From NCBI RefSeq assembly GCF_005434965.1, contig NZ_SKCI01000001.1, positions 890,952 through 954,951 on the forward strand: a stretch of DNA of 64,000 nt, read 5' to 3'. The notes below the pieces were generated by a model, which was not told the DNA's origin, ran no database searches, and was given only the letters and a program-made list of their open reading frames with translations. Below are positions 1 to 8,803 of this stretch, in pieces; position 1 is the stretch's first letter, and each line of letters starts with the position of its first letter. This stretch comes from Marimonas lutisalis (GTDB taxonomy: Bacteria > Pseudomonadota > Alphaproteobacteria > Rhodobacterales > Rhodobacteraceae). The position numbers and the translations under genes were made by a program.

Positions 1-36
1 AGCGCGCCATCGCTCCGGCGCAATGCCTGCGTGTGC

Positions 37-735
37 TCAGCGCCGGGCGAGCTCGGCCCAGACCGGCAGGTGATCGGAGGCGACCCGGGCCGGGCGCCTG
101 GAATGCGTGCCGTGATCCAGTGTCGAAAGCTCGCTCGAAATGGCAAAACGATCAAGCGGGGCGACGGGCCGGGGCGAGGGGAAGCTGGGCCGTTCGGGCA
201 GGATCAGCAGCCCCGGCGTGGCAGCGTCAAGCGCCCGTGCAGGGCCCCATTCGTTGAAATCGCCCGCCAGCACCGTGGGCTGCGGCGCCAGCCGTGCCAG
301 ATGCCGCATGATCGCACGCAGCTGCATCAGCCGGTAGCGCCGCACCAGCCCCAGGTGCAGGCCGACCACGCGCAGGGGGCCGATCGCGGTCATCAGGTCG
401 GCACGGATGGCGCCGCGCGGCTCAAGCCCCGGCAGGTCGATATGGGCGGTGTCCAGCACCTCAAGCTCCGGGCGCAGCAGCATCGCGTTGCCGTGCCAGC
501 CAAGCGAGCCGCCGGGTTCGCCGAAATCGACGACGCGCCAGCCTTCGGACTCGGCCATCTCGTGGGGCAGGGCCGCCGGGCGGGGCGGCAGGCGCTTGTC
601 GGCCTCCTGCAGAACGACGATCTGCGCGGCCAGGTCCTCGATCACCTGCAGCGACCGGTCGGGCCGGCGCCGCAGGTCGAGACCCACGCATTTCTGCAGG
701 TTGTAGCTTGCAATTCTGACGCTGGCTGCCTTCAT
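37..735 (-). CDS. endonuclease/exonuclease/phosphatase (EEP) family protein
   Basis: A 232-residue protein of the EEP fold (DNase I/AP endonuclease/sphingomyelinase superfamily), which hydrolyses phosphodiester bonds with a divalent metal. The hallmark residues are visible: Asn12 in SYNLQK, Glu44 in LQEADK, GLHLGL in the middle, LAGDFNEW, and the C-terminal SDHLP near residue 220. I start at the ATG ending at 735, because residues upstream of it look non-coding and the next gene lies divergent on the other side. There is no signal peptide. Substrate (DNA, RNA or lipid) cannot be told from the sequence. Confidence 0.85.
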   Translation of the reverse strand: MKAASVRIASYNLQKCVGLDLRRRPDRSLQVIEDLAAQIVVLQEADKRLPPRPAALPHEMAESEGWRVVDFGEPGGSLGWHGNAMLLRPELEVLDTAHIDLPGLEPRGAIRADLMTAIGPLRVVGLHLGLVRRYRLMQLRAIMRHLARLAPQPTVLAGDFNEWGPARALDAATPGLLILPERPSFPSPRPVAPLDRFAISSELSTLDHGTHSRRPARVASDHLPVWAELARR

Positions 736-755
736 GGGGACTGTATGCAAGGCAA

Positions 756-1445
756 ATGCGGGGTTGTCACGGGGTGTTGCGCGAACAGACATTGCTGACC
801 AAGCTTATCTGGGCGGCGCTGCTCATTGCGGCGGCAGATGCGCTGTGGAACGGGCAGTTTTCGCTTCTGTTCATTGCGCTTGCCACGCTGGCGCTGTCGA
901 TGGCGCCGGTTTTCGTGGCGCGCTGGGCGGATGTGCATGTGCCCGCGACCTTCATGCTGGCGGTGGTAGCCTTCGTGGGGGGCACGCTGTTCCTTGGCGA
1001 GGTTTACGGCTTCTATGATCGGTTCTGGTGGTGGGACATCCTGATGCATGGCGGCAGTGCGGTGGGCTTCGGTCTGATCGGCTTCGTGCTCGTTTTCATG
1101 TTGTTCCAGGGGGACCGCTTTGCCGCGCCGCACTGGGTGGTGGCCGTTTTCGGCTTCTGCTTTGCCGTGGCGATCGGGGCGGCCTGGGAGGTGTTCGAGT
1201 TTGCCATGGACCAGCTGTTCGGCATGAACATGCAGAAATCGGGCCTGGTCGACACGATGACCGACCTGATCGTCGACATCATCGGCGCGCTTTTCGGCGC
1301 GCTGTCGGGCTGGCTCTACCTGAAAGGGCTGTACGCGCCGGGCATGCAGCGGCTGATCGACGAGTTCATCGAGCGCAACCCGCGCTACTTCACCCGGCTG
1401 AAACGCCCCGAGGTGCATAACGTCGGACGTAACGACGCGGATTGA
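756..1445 (+). CDS. multipass membrane protein, YjdF/DUF2238-like
   Basis: A 229-residue integral membrane protein with about six hydrophobic segments. It has the family-type core motifs WWDILMHGGSA after the third segment and AAWEVFEFAMDQ, followed by DTMTDLIVDIIGA. These conserved Trp/His/Glu residues within membrane helices resemble the YjdF (DUF2238) family, whose function is unknown. It is divergent from the EEP gene, with only 20 bp between the starts. The ATG at 756 has a weak AAGG site; a GTG at 774 is a possible alternative start and would remove six residues. Confidence 0.75.
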   Translation: MRGCHGVLREQTLLTKLIWAALLIAAADALWNGQFSLLFIALATLALSMAPVFVARWADVHVPATFMLAVVAFVGGTLFLGEVYGFYDRFWWWDILMHGGSAVGFGLIGFVLVFMLFQGDRFAAPHWVVAVFGFCFAVAIGAAWEVFEFAMDQLFGMNMQKSGLVDTMTDLIVDIIGALFGALSGWLYLKGLYAPGMQRLIDEFIERNPRYFTRLKRPEVHNVGRNDAD

Positions 1446-1469
1446 CCTTTCGCCGCGCATGCCCCCTTG

Positions 1470-2354
1470 ATGGCGGGCATGGAGAGGAAAGACAGCATTG
1501 ACGCCACGGGCGTTGCCGCGCTGGTCGCGTTCGCGTTCCTGCTGGGATTCAACCAGGTCGTGATCAAGGTATCGACCGGCGGGTTTCAACCGGTTTTCAT
1601 GGCCGGGCTGCGCTCGGTCGGGGCCTGCGTGGCGATCCTTCTGTGGATGCGGATGCGCGGCATCACCATCCACCTGCCGCGCGAGGCCTGGGCCGGGGCG
1701 ATCATGCTGGGGCTGCTCTTCACCTCGGAATTCGTATTCCTCTACCTCTCGCTTGACCGTACGAGCGTGGGGCGGGCCTCGATCATCTTCTACTCGATGC
1801 CAGTCTTCGTGGCGCTGGCGGCCCATGTGCTTCTGCCGGGCGAGCGGATCAACGGCAAGCGCGCGCTGGGGCTGATCCTGGCCATGGCCGGCGTCGCCTG
1901 GGTGATGGCCGACCAGGGCAGCGGCGAGGCGAGCCTGGGCGGCGATATCATGGCGCTGCTGGCGGCGATTTCCTGGGCCGGTATCGCGCTCGTGGTTCGG
2001 GTGACGCCCCTGTCGAAGGTCGCGCCCGAGATGCAGCTTCTGAGCCAGCTGACGATTTCGGCGGTGCTGTTGATGGCGCTGTCGCCCCTGTTCGGACCGT
2101 TCATCCGCGAGCTTTCGGCGATCCACTGGGCCGGGCTTGCCTTTCAGACGCTGGCGATCGCGAGCTTCGGCTACCTCTTCTGGTTCTTCCTGATGAAAAT
2201 CTATCCGGCCTCCGGCGTCGCGTCGTTTTCCTTTCTGTCGCCCGTGTTCGGCGTGGTGCTGGGCTGGCTGATGCTGGACGAGGCGGTAGGGCCGCACATC
2301 ATCGGCGGGCTGGTGCTGGTGGCGGTCGGGATCACCTTGATCAACCGCCGGTAA
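1470..2354 (+). CDS. EamA/DMT-family transporter
   Basis: A 294-residue inner-membrane protein with ten predicted hydrophobic segments in two repeated halves, the layout of the drug/metabolite transporter (EamA) superfamily. Recognisable features are the first-helix LLGFNQVVIKVS, SLDRTSVGRASIIFYSMPVFVAL in the first half (given here as the region near residues 95-117) and the matching PVFGVVLGWLMLDE near the end. Such proteins export amino acids, metabolites or unknown solutes; the substrate cannot be inferred. A TTG at 1467 directly precedes the ATG, and another ATG at 1479 is possible. A large hairpin follows the stop codon. Confidence 0.85.
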   Translation: MAGMERKDSIDATGVAALVAFAFLLGFNQVVIKVSTGGFQPVFMAGLRSVGACVAILLWMRMRGITIHLPREAWAGAIMLGLLFTSEFVFLYLSLDRTSVGRASIIFYSMPVFVALAAHVLLPGERINGKRALGLILAMAGVAWVMADQGSGEASLGGDIMALLAAISWAGIALVVRVTPLSKVAPEMQLLSQLTISAVLLMALSPLFGPFIRELSAIHWAGLAFQTLAIASFGYLFWFFLMKIYPASGVASFSFLSPVFGVVLGWLMLDEAVGPHIIGGLVLVAVGITLINRR

Positions 2355-2355
2355 G

Positions 2356-2412
2356 GCCGGCCGCCGCCCCGGCGCGCCCACCCGCCCACCCCGCGCCGGG
2401 GCGGCGGCCGGC
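2356..2412. terminator. large GC-rich hairpin between convergent genes
   Basis: Two perfect 21-bp inverted arms (2356-2376 and 2392-2412) enclose a 15-base C-rich loop (2377-2391), starting one base after the DMT stop codon. There is no T-run, so it is not a classic intrinsic terminator. Its position between convergent genes suggests a bidirectional transcription block or an mRNA 3'-end stabiliser. Confidence 0.6.
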
Positions 2413-2455
2413 TCTGCGCGACGGGAAGTACGTGGCAGAAGGGGCGGGCCGGTTG

Positions 2456-2476
2456 AGTATTTTTGCCAAGAAAGAG
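2456..2476 (+). repeat. 3'-end repeat, GTATTTTT-CAAGA type (copy a)
   Basis: GAGTATTTTTGCCAAGAAAG lies downstream of the DMT gene in its orientation. It is a slightly diverged member of the repeat family also seen at about 12098 and 50402; GGCAAGATGAA has become GCCAAGAAAGA. Confidence 0.5.
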
Positions 2477-2492
2477 CAGGGCAGGGTCCGTT

Positions 2493-3911
2493 TCAGGTGC
2501 CGCAGAAGGTTTGCTGCACCCGTTCATGCGGTTGCGGCGGTCGAGTGAGGTCGGCGGCGTCGGGCTGATCGGTAAAGGGCGCTGCGAGCACGCGGTTCAG
2601 CCGCTCGAACGGGGCGAAATCACCGCTCACCGCGGCCTCGATCATTTCCTCGACTCGGTGGTTGCGCGGGATGAAGACCGGGTTTGTGCGTGCCATTAGG
2701 GCCTCGGGCTGCGGTTCGGAGGCAAGCCGGGCCTGCCAGCGCACATGCCAGGCGTCGAAGGCGGCACGGTCGGTGAACTGGTCGCGGGCCTGTCCATCGG
2801 TCAGGGCGCGGAACGTGTTGGTGAAATCGGCGCCGTCGCGGGCCATCAGATCGAGAAGCCCGGTGATCAGCGTGCGGTCGGCCTCGACCGGGGCCGAAAG
2901 GCCGATCTTGGCGCCAAAGCGGGTGAGCCATTCCGCTTCGATCCTGGCGGGCATGGCGTGGACGGCCGCGGTGAAGCGCTCCACCGCGGCATCGGCATCA
3001 TCATAAAGCGGCACGAGGCAGGTCGCCAGCTGCGCCATGTTCCAGACGATCACGTTGGCCTGGTTGTCATAGGCATAGCGGCCGTGCCGGTCGATCGAGG
3101 AAAACACCGTCTGCGGGTGGTAATCGTCGATGAAGGCGCAGGGGCCGTAATCGATGGTTTCGCCGGACAGGGTGGTGTTGTCGGTGTTCATCACCCCGTG
3201 GATGAACCCCAGTGACAGCCAGTGCGCCACAAGCGCCGCCTGCGCATCGATGACCGAGACCAGCAGATCGTCAGGCGTTTCGGCATCCGGGTAGTGCCGC
3301 GCGCGGGTGTAGTCGAAAAGCGCCTGCAAAGCCTCGAGATCGCCGCGGGCGGCGAAGAACTGGAACGTGCCCACGCGGATATGGCTGGCAGCCACGCGGG
3401 TGAGCACCGCGCCGGGCAGGGCGGTTTCGCGAAACACCGCATCACCGGTGGCGACAGCGGCCAGCGCGCGGGTGGTGGGCACGCCGAGCGCGGCCATCGC
3501 TTCGGAGACGACATATTCGCGCAGCACGGGGCCGAGCCAGGCACGGCCGTCGCCTCCGCGCGAATAGGGGGTGCGGCCGGCGCCCTTGAGCTGGATGTCG
3601 CGGCGCGTTCCGTCAGGCGCCTGCACCTCGCCCAGAAGAAGCGCGCGGCCATCGCCCAGCTGGGGCGAGAAGCCGCCGAACTGATGCCCGGCATAGACCT
3701 GCGCCAGCGGGTCGGCGCCGGGCGGCACCTCGTTGCCGGCAAAGATGCGCGCCATGTCGTCGTCGCTGCCGCGGGCGATGCCGAGCGTTTCGGCCAGCGC
3801 GTCGTTGAAGGCGATGAGCCGCGGGGCCGAGACCGGCGTGGCTGGCTGGCGCGAATAGAAGCGTGCGGGCAGTTGCCCGTAGCTGTTGGAAAAGGGGATC
3901 TGGATGCTCAT
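2493..3911 (-). CDS. selO: protein adenylyltransferase SelO (YdiU/UPF0061)
   Basis: A 472-residue pseudokinase-fold enzyme close to the usual length of about 480. SelO transfers AMP from ATP to Ser/Thr/Tyr of target proteins and is linked to redox stress. Visible landmarks are [19 protein letters not shown] (residues 72-90), the lysine of [12 protein letters not shown] (107-118), the metal-binding HGVMNTDN (239-245) and DYGP (254-257), and the C-terminal cysteine in QTFCGT, the position of selenocysteine in animal homologues. I start at the ATG of MSIQIPFSN (3911); an in-frame upstream start is unsupported. Confidence 0.93.
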   Translation of the reverse strand: MSIQIPFSNSYGQLPARFYSRQPATPVSAPRLIAFNDALAETLGIARGSDDDMARIFAGNEVPPGADPLAQVYAGHQFGGFSPQLGDGRALLLGEVQAPDGTRRDIQLKGAGRTPYSRGGDGRAWLGPVLREYVVSEAMAALGVPTTRALAAVATGDAVFRETALPGAVLTRVAASHIRVGTFQFFAARGDLEALQALFDYTRARHYPDAETPDDLLVSVIDAQAALVAHWLSLGFIHGVMNTDNTTLSGETIDYGPCAFIDDYHPQTVFSSIDRHGRYAYDNQANVIVWNMAQLATCLVPLYDDADAAVERFTAAVHAMPARIEAEWLTRFGAKIGLSAPVEADRTLITGLLDLMARDGADFTNTFRALTDGQARDQFTDRAAFDAWHVRWQARLASEPQPEALMARTNPVFIPRNHRVEEMIEAAVSGDFAPFERLNRVLAAPFTDQPDAADLTRPPQPHERVQQTFCGT

Positions 3912-3982
3912 GCGGGAAATATAACCTTTGGGCACATCTTTTCCAGCGCTTCGATGAAGGCCACCGGCCGGACGCGCTGATA

Positions 3983-4429
3983 TCAGGCGGTACGGGTCAT
4001 CAGGTGGTACTTTTCGCGCGCATCAAAGCCCGCGCGTTCATAGAGCCGGCGGGCGCGGGCATTGTCGCGGTCGATTTCGAGATGCAGCGCCTTGACGCCG
4101 TGCTGCGAGAGCGCGGGCAGGAGCGTGTGCAGCACCTCGGAGCCCATGCCGCGGCCGCGGACGCGCTCGCGGATGAAAAACTCGTCGACGAAGCCGTCGA
4201 TGCCGCCCAGTTCGACCGAATAACCGAAGGAAATGACGATATAACCCACCGGGGCGCGGCGCGGTCCGATGAGGTAGGCCACGCCGTGTGGCGTGCCGTC
4301 GAGCAGCGGGGCGAGGGCGGCGCGGCGGGCCTCTTCGTCGCTGTCGATGCCTTCGAAGGCATGGTAGGCCGCGACCAGCGGTTCGAGCTTGTCGATATCC
4401 TCGGGGCGGGCGAGTTGCAGGGTGCTCAT
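3983..4429 (-). CDS. GNAT-family N-acetyltransferase
   Basis: A 148-residue acetyltransferase of the GNAT fold. The acetyl-CoA loop is [14 protein letters not shown] (around residues 88-101), followed by a [14 protein letters not shown] motif near the C-terminus. It uses acetyl-CoA to modify an unidentified amine. The start ATG overlaps the stop of the nucleoside hydrolase (ATGA, 4426-4429), so the two are translationally coupled and probably one transcript. Confidence 0.88.
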   Translation of the reverse strand: MSTLQLARPEDIDKLEPLVAAYHAFEGIDSDEEARRAALAPLLDGTPHGVAYLIGPRRAPVGYIVISFGYSVELGGIDGFVDEFFIRERVRGRGMGSEVLHTLLPALSQHGVKALHLEIDRDNARARRLYERAGFDAREKYHLMTRTA

Positions 4430-5367
4430 AGGCGGGCGAGCCTTTCGGTCAGCAGGGCGAAGAAGCCGTCGGCATCGACGTCGCCCATGAAGGTTGCGTT
4501 GGGTGCGCGCCCCGAGACGCGCCACCAGTCGGCGACGGTCATGCCCATGGTCAACTCGGATCGGGTCTCGATCTCGACATTGATGAAACGGCCCGAGAAG
4601 AGATCGGGCGCGATCAGGTAGGCGGTGACGCAGGGATCATGCAGGGGCGCGCCGGCGGAGCCGTATTTTTCCTTGTCGTAGCGCTCAAAAAAATCGGTCA
4701 TCTGCGAGACGGCGACGCCGACCGCGTTGCCGAGTGCGCGGAAGGCATCGTTGCGGGGCTTGGTGACCAGCGCCTTGTGCGTGACATCGAGTGGCATGAC
4801 GGTCAGTGGTGCGCCGGATTTGAAAACGATATTCGCGGCTTGCGGGTCGACGTAAATGTTGAATTCGGCCGCGGGCGTGATGTTGCCGACTTCGAAATAG
4901 GCGCCCCCCATCAGCACGATTCCGGCGACGCGTTCAATAATGTCGGGCGCCTTTTCGAAGGCCATGGCGATATTGGTGAGCGGGCCCAGCGGGCAGAGCG
5001 TGACGGTGCCGGGGGCGTGGGCGCGCAGCGTGTCGACAATGAAATCGACCGCGTGCTGATCCTGCAGCGGCATCACCGGATCGGGCAGGTCGGGGCCGTC
5101 GAGACCGGTCTTGCCGTGCACGTGCTCGGCGGTGACCAGATCACGGCCCAAGGGGCGGTCACAGCCAGCGAAGACCCGGGTGTCGGGCCGGCCGGCCAGT
5201 TCGCAGACAATGCGGGCATTCTTCGAGGTGAGCGGCAGCGGCACGTTGCCGGCGACGCAGGTGATGCCCAGTACCTCGATCTTGTCGGGGCTGGCCAGGG
5301 CCAGCAGGATCGCGACGGCGTCGTCCTGGCCCGGGTCTGTGTCGATGATGATCTTGCGCGGTGGCAT
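4426..5367 (-). CDS. nucleoside hydrolase (inosine-uridine preferring type)
   Basis: A 313-residue enzyme that splits the N-glycosidic bond of ribonucleosides for purine/pyrimidine salvage. The calcium-binding DTDPGQDDA motif is at residues 9-17; GPLTNIA, the GGAY segment and the second metal Asp in PLHDPCVTAYL are also present. The start is backed by a strong AGGGAGGGG ribosome site. It is the first gene of a two-gene unit with the GNAT protein. Which nucleoside it prefers (RihA, RihB, RihC or a ribosyl-modified base) cannot be decided. Confidence 0.92.
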   Translation of the reverse strand: MPPRKIIIDTDPGQDDAVAILLALASPDKIEVLGITCVAGNVPLPLTSKNARIVCELAGRPDTRVFAGCDRPLGRDLVTAEHVHGKTGLDGPDLPDPVMPLQDQHAVDFIVDTLRAHAPGTVTLCPLGPLTNIAMAFEKAPDIIERVAGIVLMGGAYFEVGNITPAAEFNIYVDPQAANIVFKSGAPLTVMPLDVTHKALVTKPRNDAFRALGNAVGVAVSQMTDFFERYDKEKYGSAGAPLHDPCVTAYLIAPDLFSGRFINVEIETRSELTMGMTVADWWRVSGRAPNATFMGDVDADGFFALLTERLARL

Positions 5368-5467
5368 GGGCCCCTCCCTTTATGCGGGGAGAGTGGCAAG
5401 CGGGGGCGGGGAAGTCCATAAGCGGAATGCGACCGGGCGGCGGATTGCCGGGGCCGGAACGGAAAAC

Positions 5468-5490
5468 GGGGCGCCGGGAGGTGGCGCCCC
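5468..5490 (-). terminator. hairpin after the iron-binding protein gene
   Basis: GGGGCGCC (5468-5475) and GGCGCCCC (5483-5490) form a perfect 8-bp stem with a 7-base loop just downstream of the minus-strand stop codon at 5517. No clear T-run follows, so it is terminator-like rather than canonical. Confidence 0.5.
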
Positions 5491-5516
5491 GCCTGTGGCG
5501 ACGGATGTCTGGGAGG

Positions 5517-6515
5517 TTATCCGTCGAAATCGACCTGTTCGATCAGCTTGAGCGCGGCCGGGCGCAGGGCGGCGAGATCCATCAGGTTCACATCATCGGG
5601 CGTGAAACTGCCCCAACTGGCAACCAGCGCGTCGGGCTCGGCGCCCGGGGCGATGGGATATTCGTAATTCGCCTCGGCATAGATTTTCTGCGCCGTGGGC
5701 GAGGTCAGGAATTCGATCATTTTCAAGGCGTTGTCGCGGTTCGGTGCAGCGGCCGTCATGGCCACGCCTGAAATGTTCACATGCGCGCCGCCATTCTCGA
5801 AGGTGGGAAAGGCAAGCCAGACCGCCTCGGCCCATTCCTTCTGCTCGTCATCCTTCAGCATTGCGCCCATGTAATAGGTGTTGCCGATGGAGATGTCGCA
5901 TTCGCCGGCCCAGATCGCCTTGACCTGGGCGCGGTCGTTGCCCTGCGGTTTGCGCGCGAGGTTGGCTTTCACGCCTTCGAGCCAGGTCTTGGTGGCCGCT
6001 TCGCCGTGATGATGCAGGTAGGCCGCCACAAGTGCCACGTTGTAGGCGTGAGTGCCCGAGCGGGTGCAGATACGACCCTTCCATTTCGGATCGGCAAGGT
6101 CCTCGTAGGTGGTGATTTCCCCTTCGGCGACGCGATCGCGGCTGGCATAGATCACCCGTGCGCGGGTGGTCAGGCCCCACCAGTGGCCGTCGGGATCATG
6201 GAACGCGGCCGGCACGTTGGCCGAGAGCGTTTCCGAGGTGACCGGCTGGGTCAGCCCTGCCTCGACGATGGCCGCGAGCCGCGAGATGTCCACGGTAAAG
6301 GCGAGGTCGGCGGGCGAGCGCTTACCTTCCGCCTTGAGGCGTTCAACCATGCCTTTCTCGAGGTAGGCGACGTTGACGCTGATGCCGGTTTCCTCGGTGA
6401 AGGCGTCGGTCAGCGGTTTCAGGAGTTCCGGCTGGCGGTAGGAGTAGATGTTGACCTCCTGGCCAAGGGCCGGCGTGGCGGCAAGCGTGGCGAGAAAGGC
6501 GAGGCGAGCGAACAT
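5517..6515 (-). CDS. iron(III) ABC transporter substrate-binding protein (FbpA/FutA type)
   Basis: A 332-residue periplasmic binding protein. A signal peptide (MFARLAFLATLAATPALG) is cleaved before QEVNIYSYRQPEL, the typical start of FutA/FbpA ferric-iron binders. The middle has ICTRSGTHAYNV and the IGNTYYMG tyrosine motif that ligates iron. It would deliver Fe3+ to a permease/ATPase pair, but neither gene is next to it: mazG lies upstream and the nucleoside hydrolase downstream, so the partners must be elsewhere. A promoter with an overlapping palindrome is readable upstream, fitting iron control. Confidence 0.9.
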   Translation of the reverse strand: MFARLAFLATLAATPALGQEVNIYSYRQPELLKPLTDAFTEETGISVNVAYLEKGMVERLKAEGKRSPADLAFTVDISRLAAIVEAGLTQPVTSETLSANVPAAFHDPDGHWWGLTTRARVIYASRDRVAEGEITTYEDLADPKWKGRICTRSGTHAYNVALVAAYLHHHGEAATKTWLEGVKANLARKPQGNDRAQVKAIWAGECDISIGNTYYMGAMLKDDEQKEWAEAVWLAFPTFENGGAHVNISGVAMTAAAPNRDNALKMIEFLTSPTAQKIYAEANYEYPIAPGAEPDALVASWGSFTPDDVNLMDLAALRPAALKLIEQVDFDG

Positions 6516-6549
6516 GTCGATCTCCGTGGGTTGGTGTTGCGTCGCAGGT

Positions 6550-6578
6550 GTTAAACCTGAGTTTAATTGTCGGGTCAA
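6550..6578 (-). promoter_or_regulatory. promoter with palindromic operator for the iron-binding protein
   Basis: On the minus strand TTGACC (6578-6573), a 17-base spacer and TTTAAC (6555-6550) form a good sigma-70 promoter 35 bases before the start codon. The -10 region is overlapped by a perfect inverted repeat TTAAAC-CTGA-GTTTAA (6551-6566, plus strand), placed where a repressor would block RNA polymerase. An iron-responsive regulator (Fur/Irr/RirA/IscR type) is a reasonable guess only. Confidence 0.6.
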
Positions 6579-6633
6579 TACCTGTGTAAGTTAGTCAGGT
6601 ATTTGTGATCCCTGGCTGCGCCCAGGCCGAGAT

Positions 6634-6681
6634 TGGGGGCGCTGCCCCCAAGCTCCCGGGATATTTAAAGCAAGATGAATC
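6634..6681 (+). repeat. 3'-end repeat, hairpin + ATATTT + GCAAGATGAA (copy b)
   Basis: A 7-bp stem TGGGGGC/GCCCCCA (6634-6640, 6644-6650) is followed by CCCGGGATATTTAAAGCAAG and ATGAA. It belongs to the family seen at 10134, 10215 and 25101. Unlike the others it is not in the orientation of the gene that ends next to it (mazG). Confidence 0.6.
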
Positions 6682-6697
6682 TTGGGATTCCAAGGAG

Positions 6698-7519
6698 TTA
6701 GCCTGCGTTCTTTTCCTCGGCCTTGGCTTCGTTCCAGAGTGCGTCCATTTCCTCGAGATCGCTTTCGTCCGGCGTCTTGCCGCGGTCTGCGAGCCGCTCT
6801 TCGATGCGGCGGAAGCGACGGGTGAACTTGGCATTGGCCGCGCGCAGCGCCGATTCGGGGTCGATTTCCAGGTGACGGGCGAGGTTGGCGATGACGAAGA
6901 GCAGGTCGCCGAATTCCTCGAACACCTCTGCCTCGGTCATGGTCTCGCGCGCCTCGTGCAATTCGCGCGCTTCCTCGACGATCTTGTCGATCACCTCGCT
7001 GGTCGAAGGCCAGTCGAAGCCCACGCGCGCCGCGCGTTTCTGCAGCTTGACCGCGCGCAGAAGGGCGGGCAGGCCGACAGCGACGCCGTCGAGCACGCCG
7101 TGCTGTTTCTTTGCGGCGCGTTCCGCCGCCTTGATGGTTTCCCAGTCGCGGGTCTGTTGTTCGGCCGACTTGTCGCGCGATTCATCGCCGAAGACATGCG
7201 GATGGCGCGCCACCATCTTGTCCGACATCGTGTCGGCGACCTCATCGAAGGTGAACAGGCCCGCCTCGGCCGCCATCTGGGCATGGAAGACCGATTGGAA
7301 GAGCAGGTCGCCCAGCTCTCCCTTCAACTCGTCCCAGGCCTCGCGCTCGATCGCGTCAGCGACCTCGTAGGCCTCTTCGATCGTGTAGGGGGCGATGGTG
7401 GCGAATGTCTGTTCGATATCCCAGGGGCAGCCGGTTTCCGGATCGCGCAGGCGCCGCATGATTTCCAGAAGGCGCGGCATGCCTCCATGGGGGTCGTGGA
7501 TCAGATCGTCATTGGGCAT
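6698..7519 (-). CDS. mazG: nucleoside triphosphate pyrophosphohydrolase MazG
   Basis: A 273-residue two-domain all-alpha NTP pyrophosphatase that converts (d)NTPs to NMP plus PPi and cleans the nucleotide pool. The first MazG domain has CPWD (31-34), EEAYE (48-52) and the ExxD pair around residues 68-71; the second repeats the pattern as EEARELHEA and EEFGDLLF. Length matches E. coli MazG (263). The start is a single clear ATG. It is divergent from the M20 amidohydrolase gene, with about 59 bp between. Confidence 0.95.
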   Translation of the reverse strand: MPNDDLIHDPHGGMPRLLEIMRRLRDPETGCPWDIEQTFATIAPYTIEEAYEVADAIEREAWDELKGELGDLLFQSVFHAQMAAEAGLFTFDEVADTMSDKMVARHPHVFGDESRDKSAEQQTRDWETIKAAERAAKKQHGVLDGVAVGLPALLRAVKLQKRAARVGFDWPSTSEVIDKIVEEARELHEARETMTEAEVFEEFGDLLFVIANLARHLEIDPESALRAANAKFTRRFRRIEERLADRGKTPDESDLEEMDALWNEAKAEEKNAG

Positions 7520-7578
7520 TGCGCGGGACTCCTTTCCGGGGTTCTAGTTGTGGCCGGGGACAGGAAGGGAGTCCAGAG

Positions 7579-8742
7579 ATGGCCGTAATCAACCGCATTG
7601 CCGGCTTTGCCGGGGAAATGGCTGGGTGGCGGCGCCACCTGCACATGCATCCCGAACTGGGGCTGGAGTGCCACGGCACGGCGGCTTTCGTGGCGGCGCG
7701 GCTGCGTGAGTTCGGTGTGGACGAGATACATGAGGGCATCGCGGAAAGTGGCCTGGTGGCCGTGATCGAGGGCAAGGGGCCCGGTCCGGTGACAGGGCTG
7801 CGCGCCGACATGGACGCGCTACCGATGGAGGAGGCCACCGGCGCGGACTGGGCCAGTACGGTGCCCGGGCGGATGCACGCCTGCGGCCATGACGGGCACA
7901 CGGCGATGCTGTTGGGGGCGGCGAAATACCTGGCGGAGACGCGCAATTTCAGCGGCAAGGCGGTGCTGATCTTTCAGCCGGCCGAGGAAACCATCGGCGG
8001 CGGGCGGATCATGGTGGAAGAGGGCATCATGGACCGGTTCGGCATCAAAGAGGTGTATGCGCTGCACACCGATCCCTTCGGGGGGCTGGGTGAGTTTCGC
8101 ACCTGCCCGGGCCCGATCATGGCGGCGGTGGACGATTTCGAGATTCACCTGACGGGCAAGGGTGGTCATGCGGCCTATCCAGATACCTGCATCGACCCGC
8201 TGCCGGCGGCCACGGCGATTGCCCAGGCGATGCAGACTATCGTCAGCCGCAACCGTCCGCCGCTCGAGGCGTTGGTGGTGTCGGTGACGCAGATTCATGC
8301 CGGAAGTGCGATGAACATCATTCCCGAAACCGCCTATCTGGCCGGCACGGTGCGCAGCTTTGCCCCCGCGATGCGCGACATGGCCGAACGCCGGATCGGT
8401 GAGATCGTGGCGGCCCAGGCCGCGGTTTTCGAGGTGGAGGGGCGGCTGGACTACCAGCGCAACTACCCGGCGACGGTGAACCATGCCGCGCAGGTGGACA
8501 AGGCGGCCGAGATCGCGCGCGACGTGGCGGGGCCAGACAACGTGCTGACCGCGCTGCCGCCCGAGATGGGGGCCGAGGATTTTTCCTACATGCTGGAGGC
8601 GCGGCCGGGGGCGTTCTTTTTCCTCGGGCAGGGGGCGGGGCCGTCGGTGCACCACCCAGAGTTCGATTTCAACGACGAGGTGGCGCCGATCGGGGCGAGC
8701 TTCTTTGCACGGCTGATCGAACGGCATCACCCGGTCGGCTGA
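7579..8742 (+). CDS. M20-family amidohydrolase (hippurate hydrolase-like), first of a tandem pair
   Basis: A 387-residue metallo-aminoacylase/carboxypeptidase of the M20D type (hippurate, N-acetyl-amino-acid or indole-acetyl-amino-acid hydrolases). Metal ligands are visible: CGHDGH (102-107), the glutamate pair in QPAEE (133-137), the HT of ALHTDP, GGHAAYP in the dimer domain, and the final HHPEFDFND. The ATG at 7579 is preceded by GGAAGGGAG; upstream in-frame codons lack a site. It is followed after 61 bp by a paralogue of identical length, so the two probably arose by tandem duplication and share a promoter. Confidence 0.92.
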   Translation: MAVINRIAGFAGEMAGWRRHLHMHPELGLECHGTAAFVAARLREFGVDEIHEGIAESGLVAVIEGKGPGPVTGLRADMDALPMEEATGADWASTVPGRMHACGHDGHTAMLLGAAKYLAETRNFSGKAVLIFQPAEETIGGGRIMVEEGIMDRFGIKEVYALHTDPFGGLGEFRTCPGPIMAAVDDFEIHLTGKGGHAAYPDTCIDPLPAATAIAQAMQTIVSRNRPPLEALVVSVTQIHAGSAMNIIPETAYLAGTVRSFAPAMRDMAERRIGEIVAAQAAVFEVEGRLDYQRNYPATVNHAAQVDKAAEIARDVAGPDNVLTALPPEMGAEDFSYMLEARPGAFFFLGQGAGPSVHHPEFDFNDEVAPIGASFFARLIERHHPVG

Positions 8743-8803
8743 GGCTTGCCGCGGGGGCCGGATTGGGATTGAGTGAAGCAAGGACAACAAGGGAGCGCCG
8801 CAA

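Noticed and set aside
1-36. Possible start (ATG ending at position 10, minus strand) of a gene downstream of the EEP gene
   Set aside because: Only three codons are in the window and the ribosome site is weak.
732-2381. Long minus-strand frame (549 codons) across the YjdF-like and DMT genes
   Set aside because: Arg/His/Gln-rich product with no family features; it is the antisense shadow of two clear membrane-protein genes.
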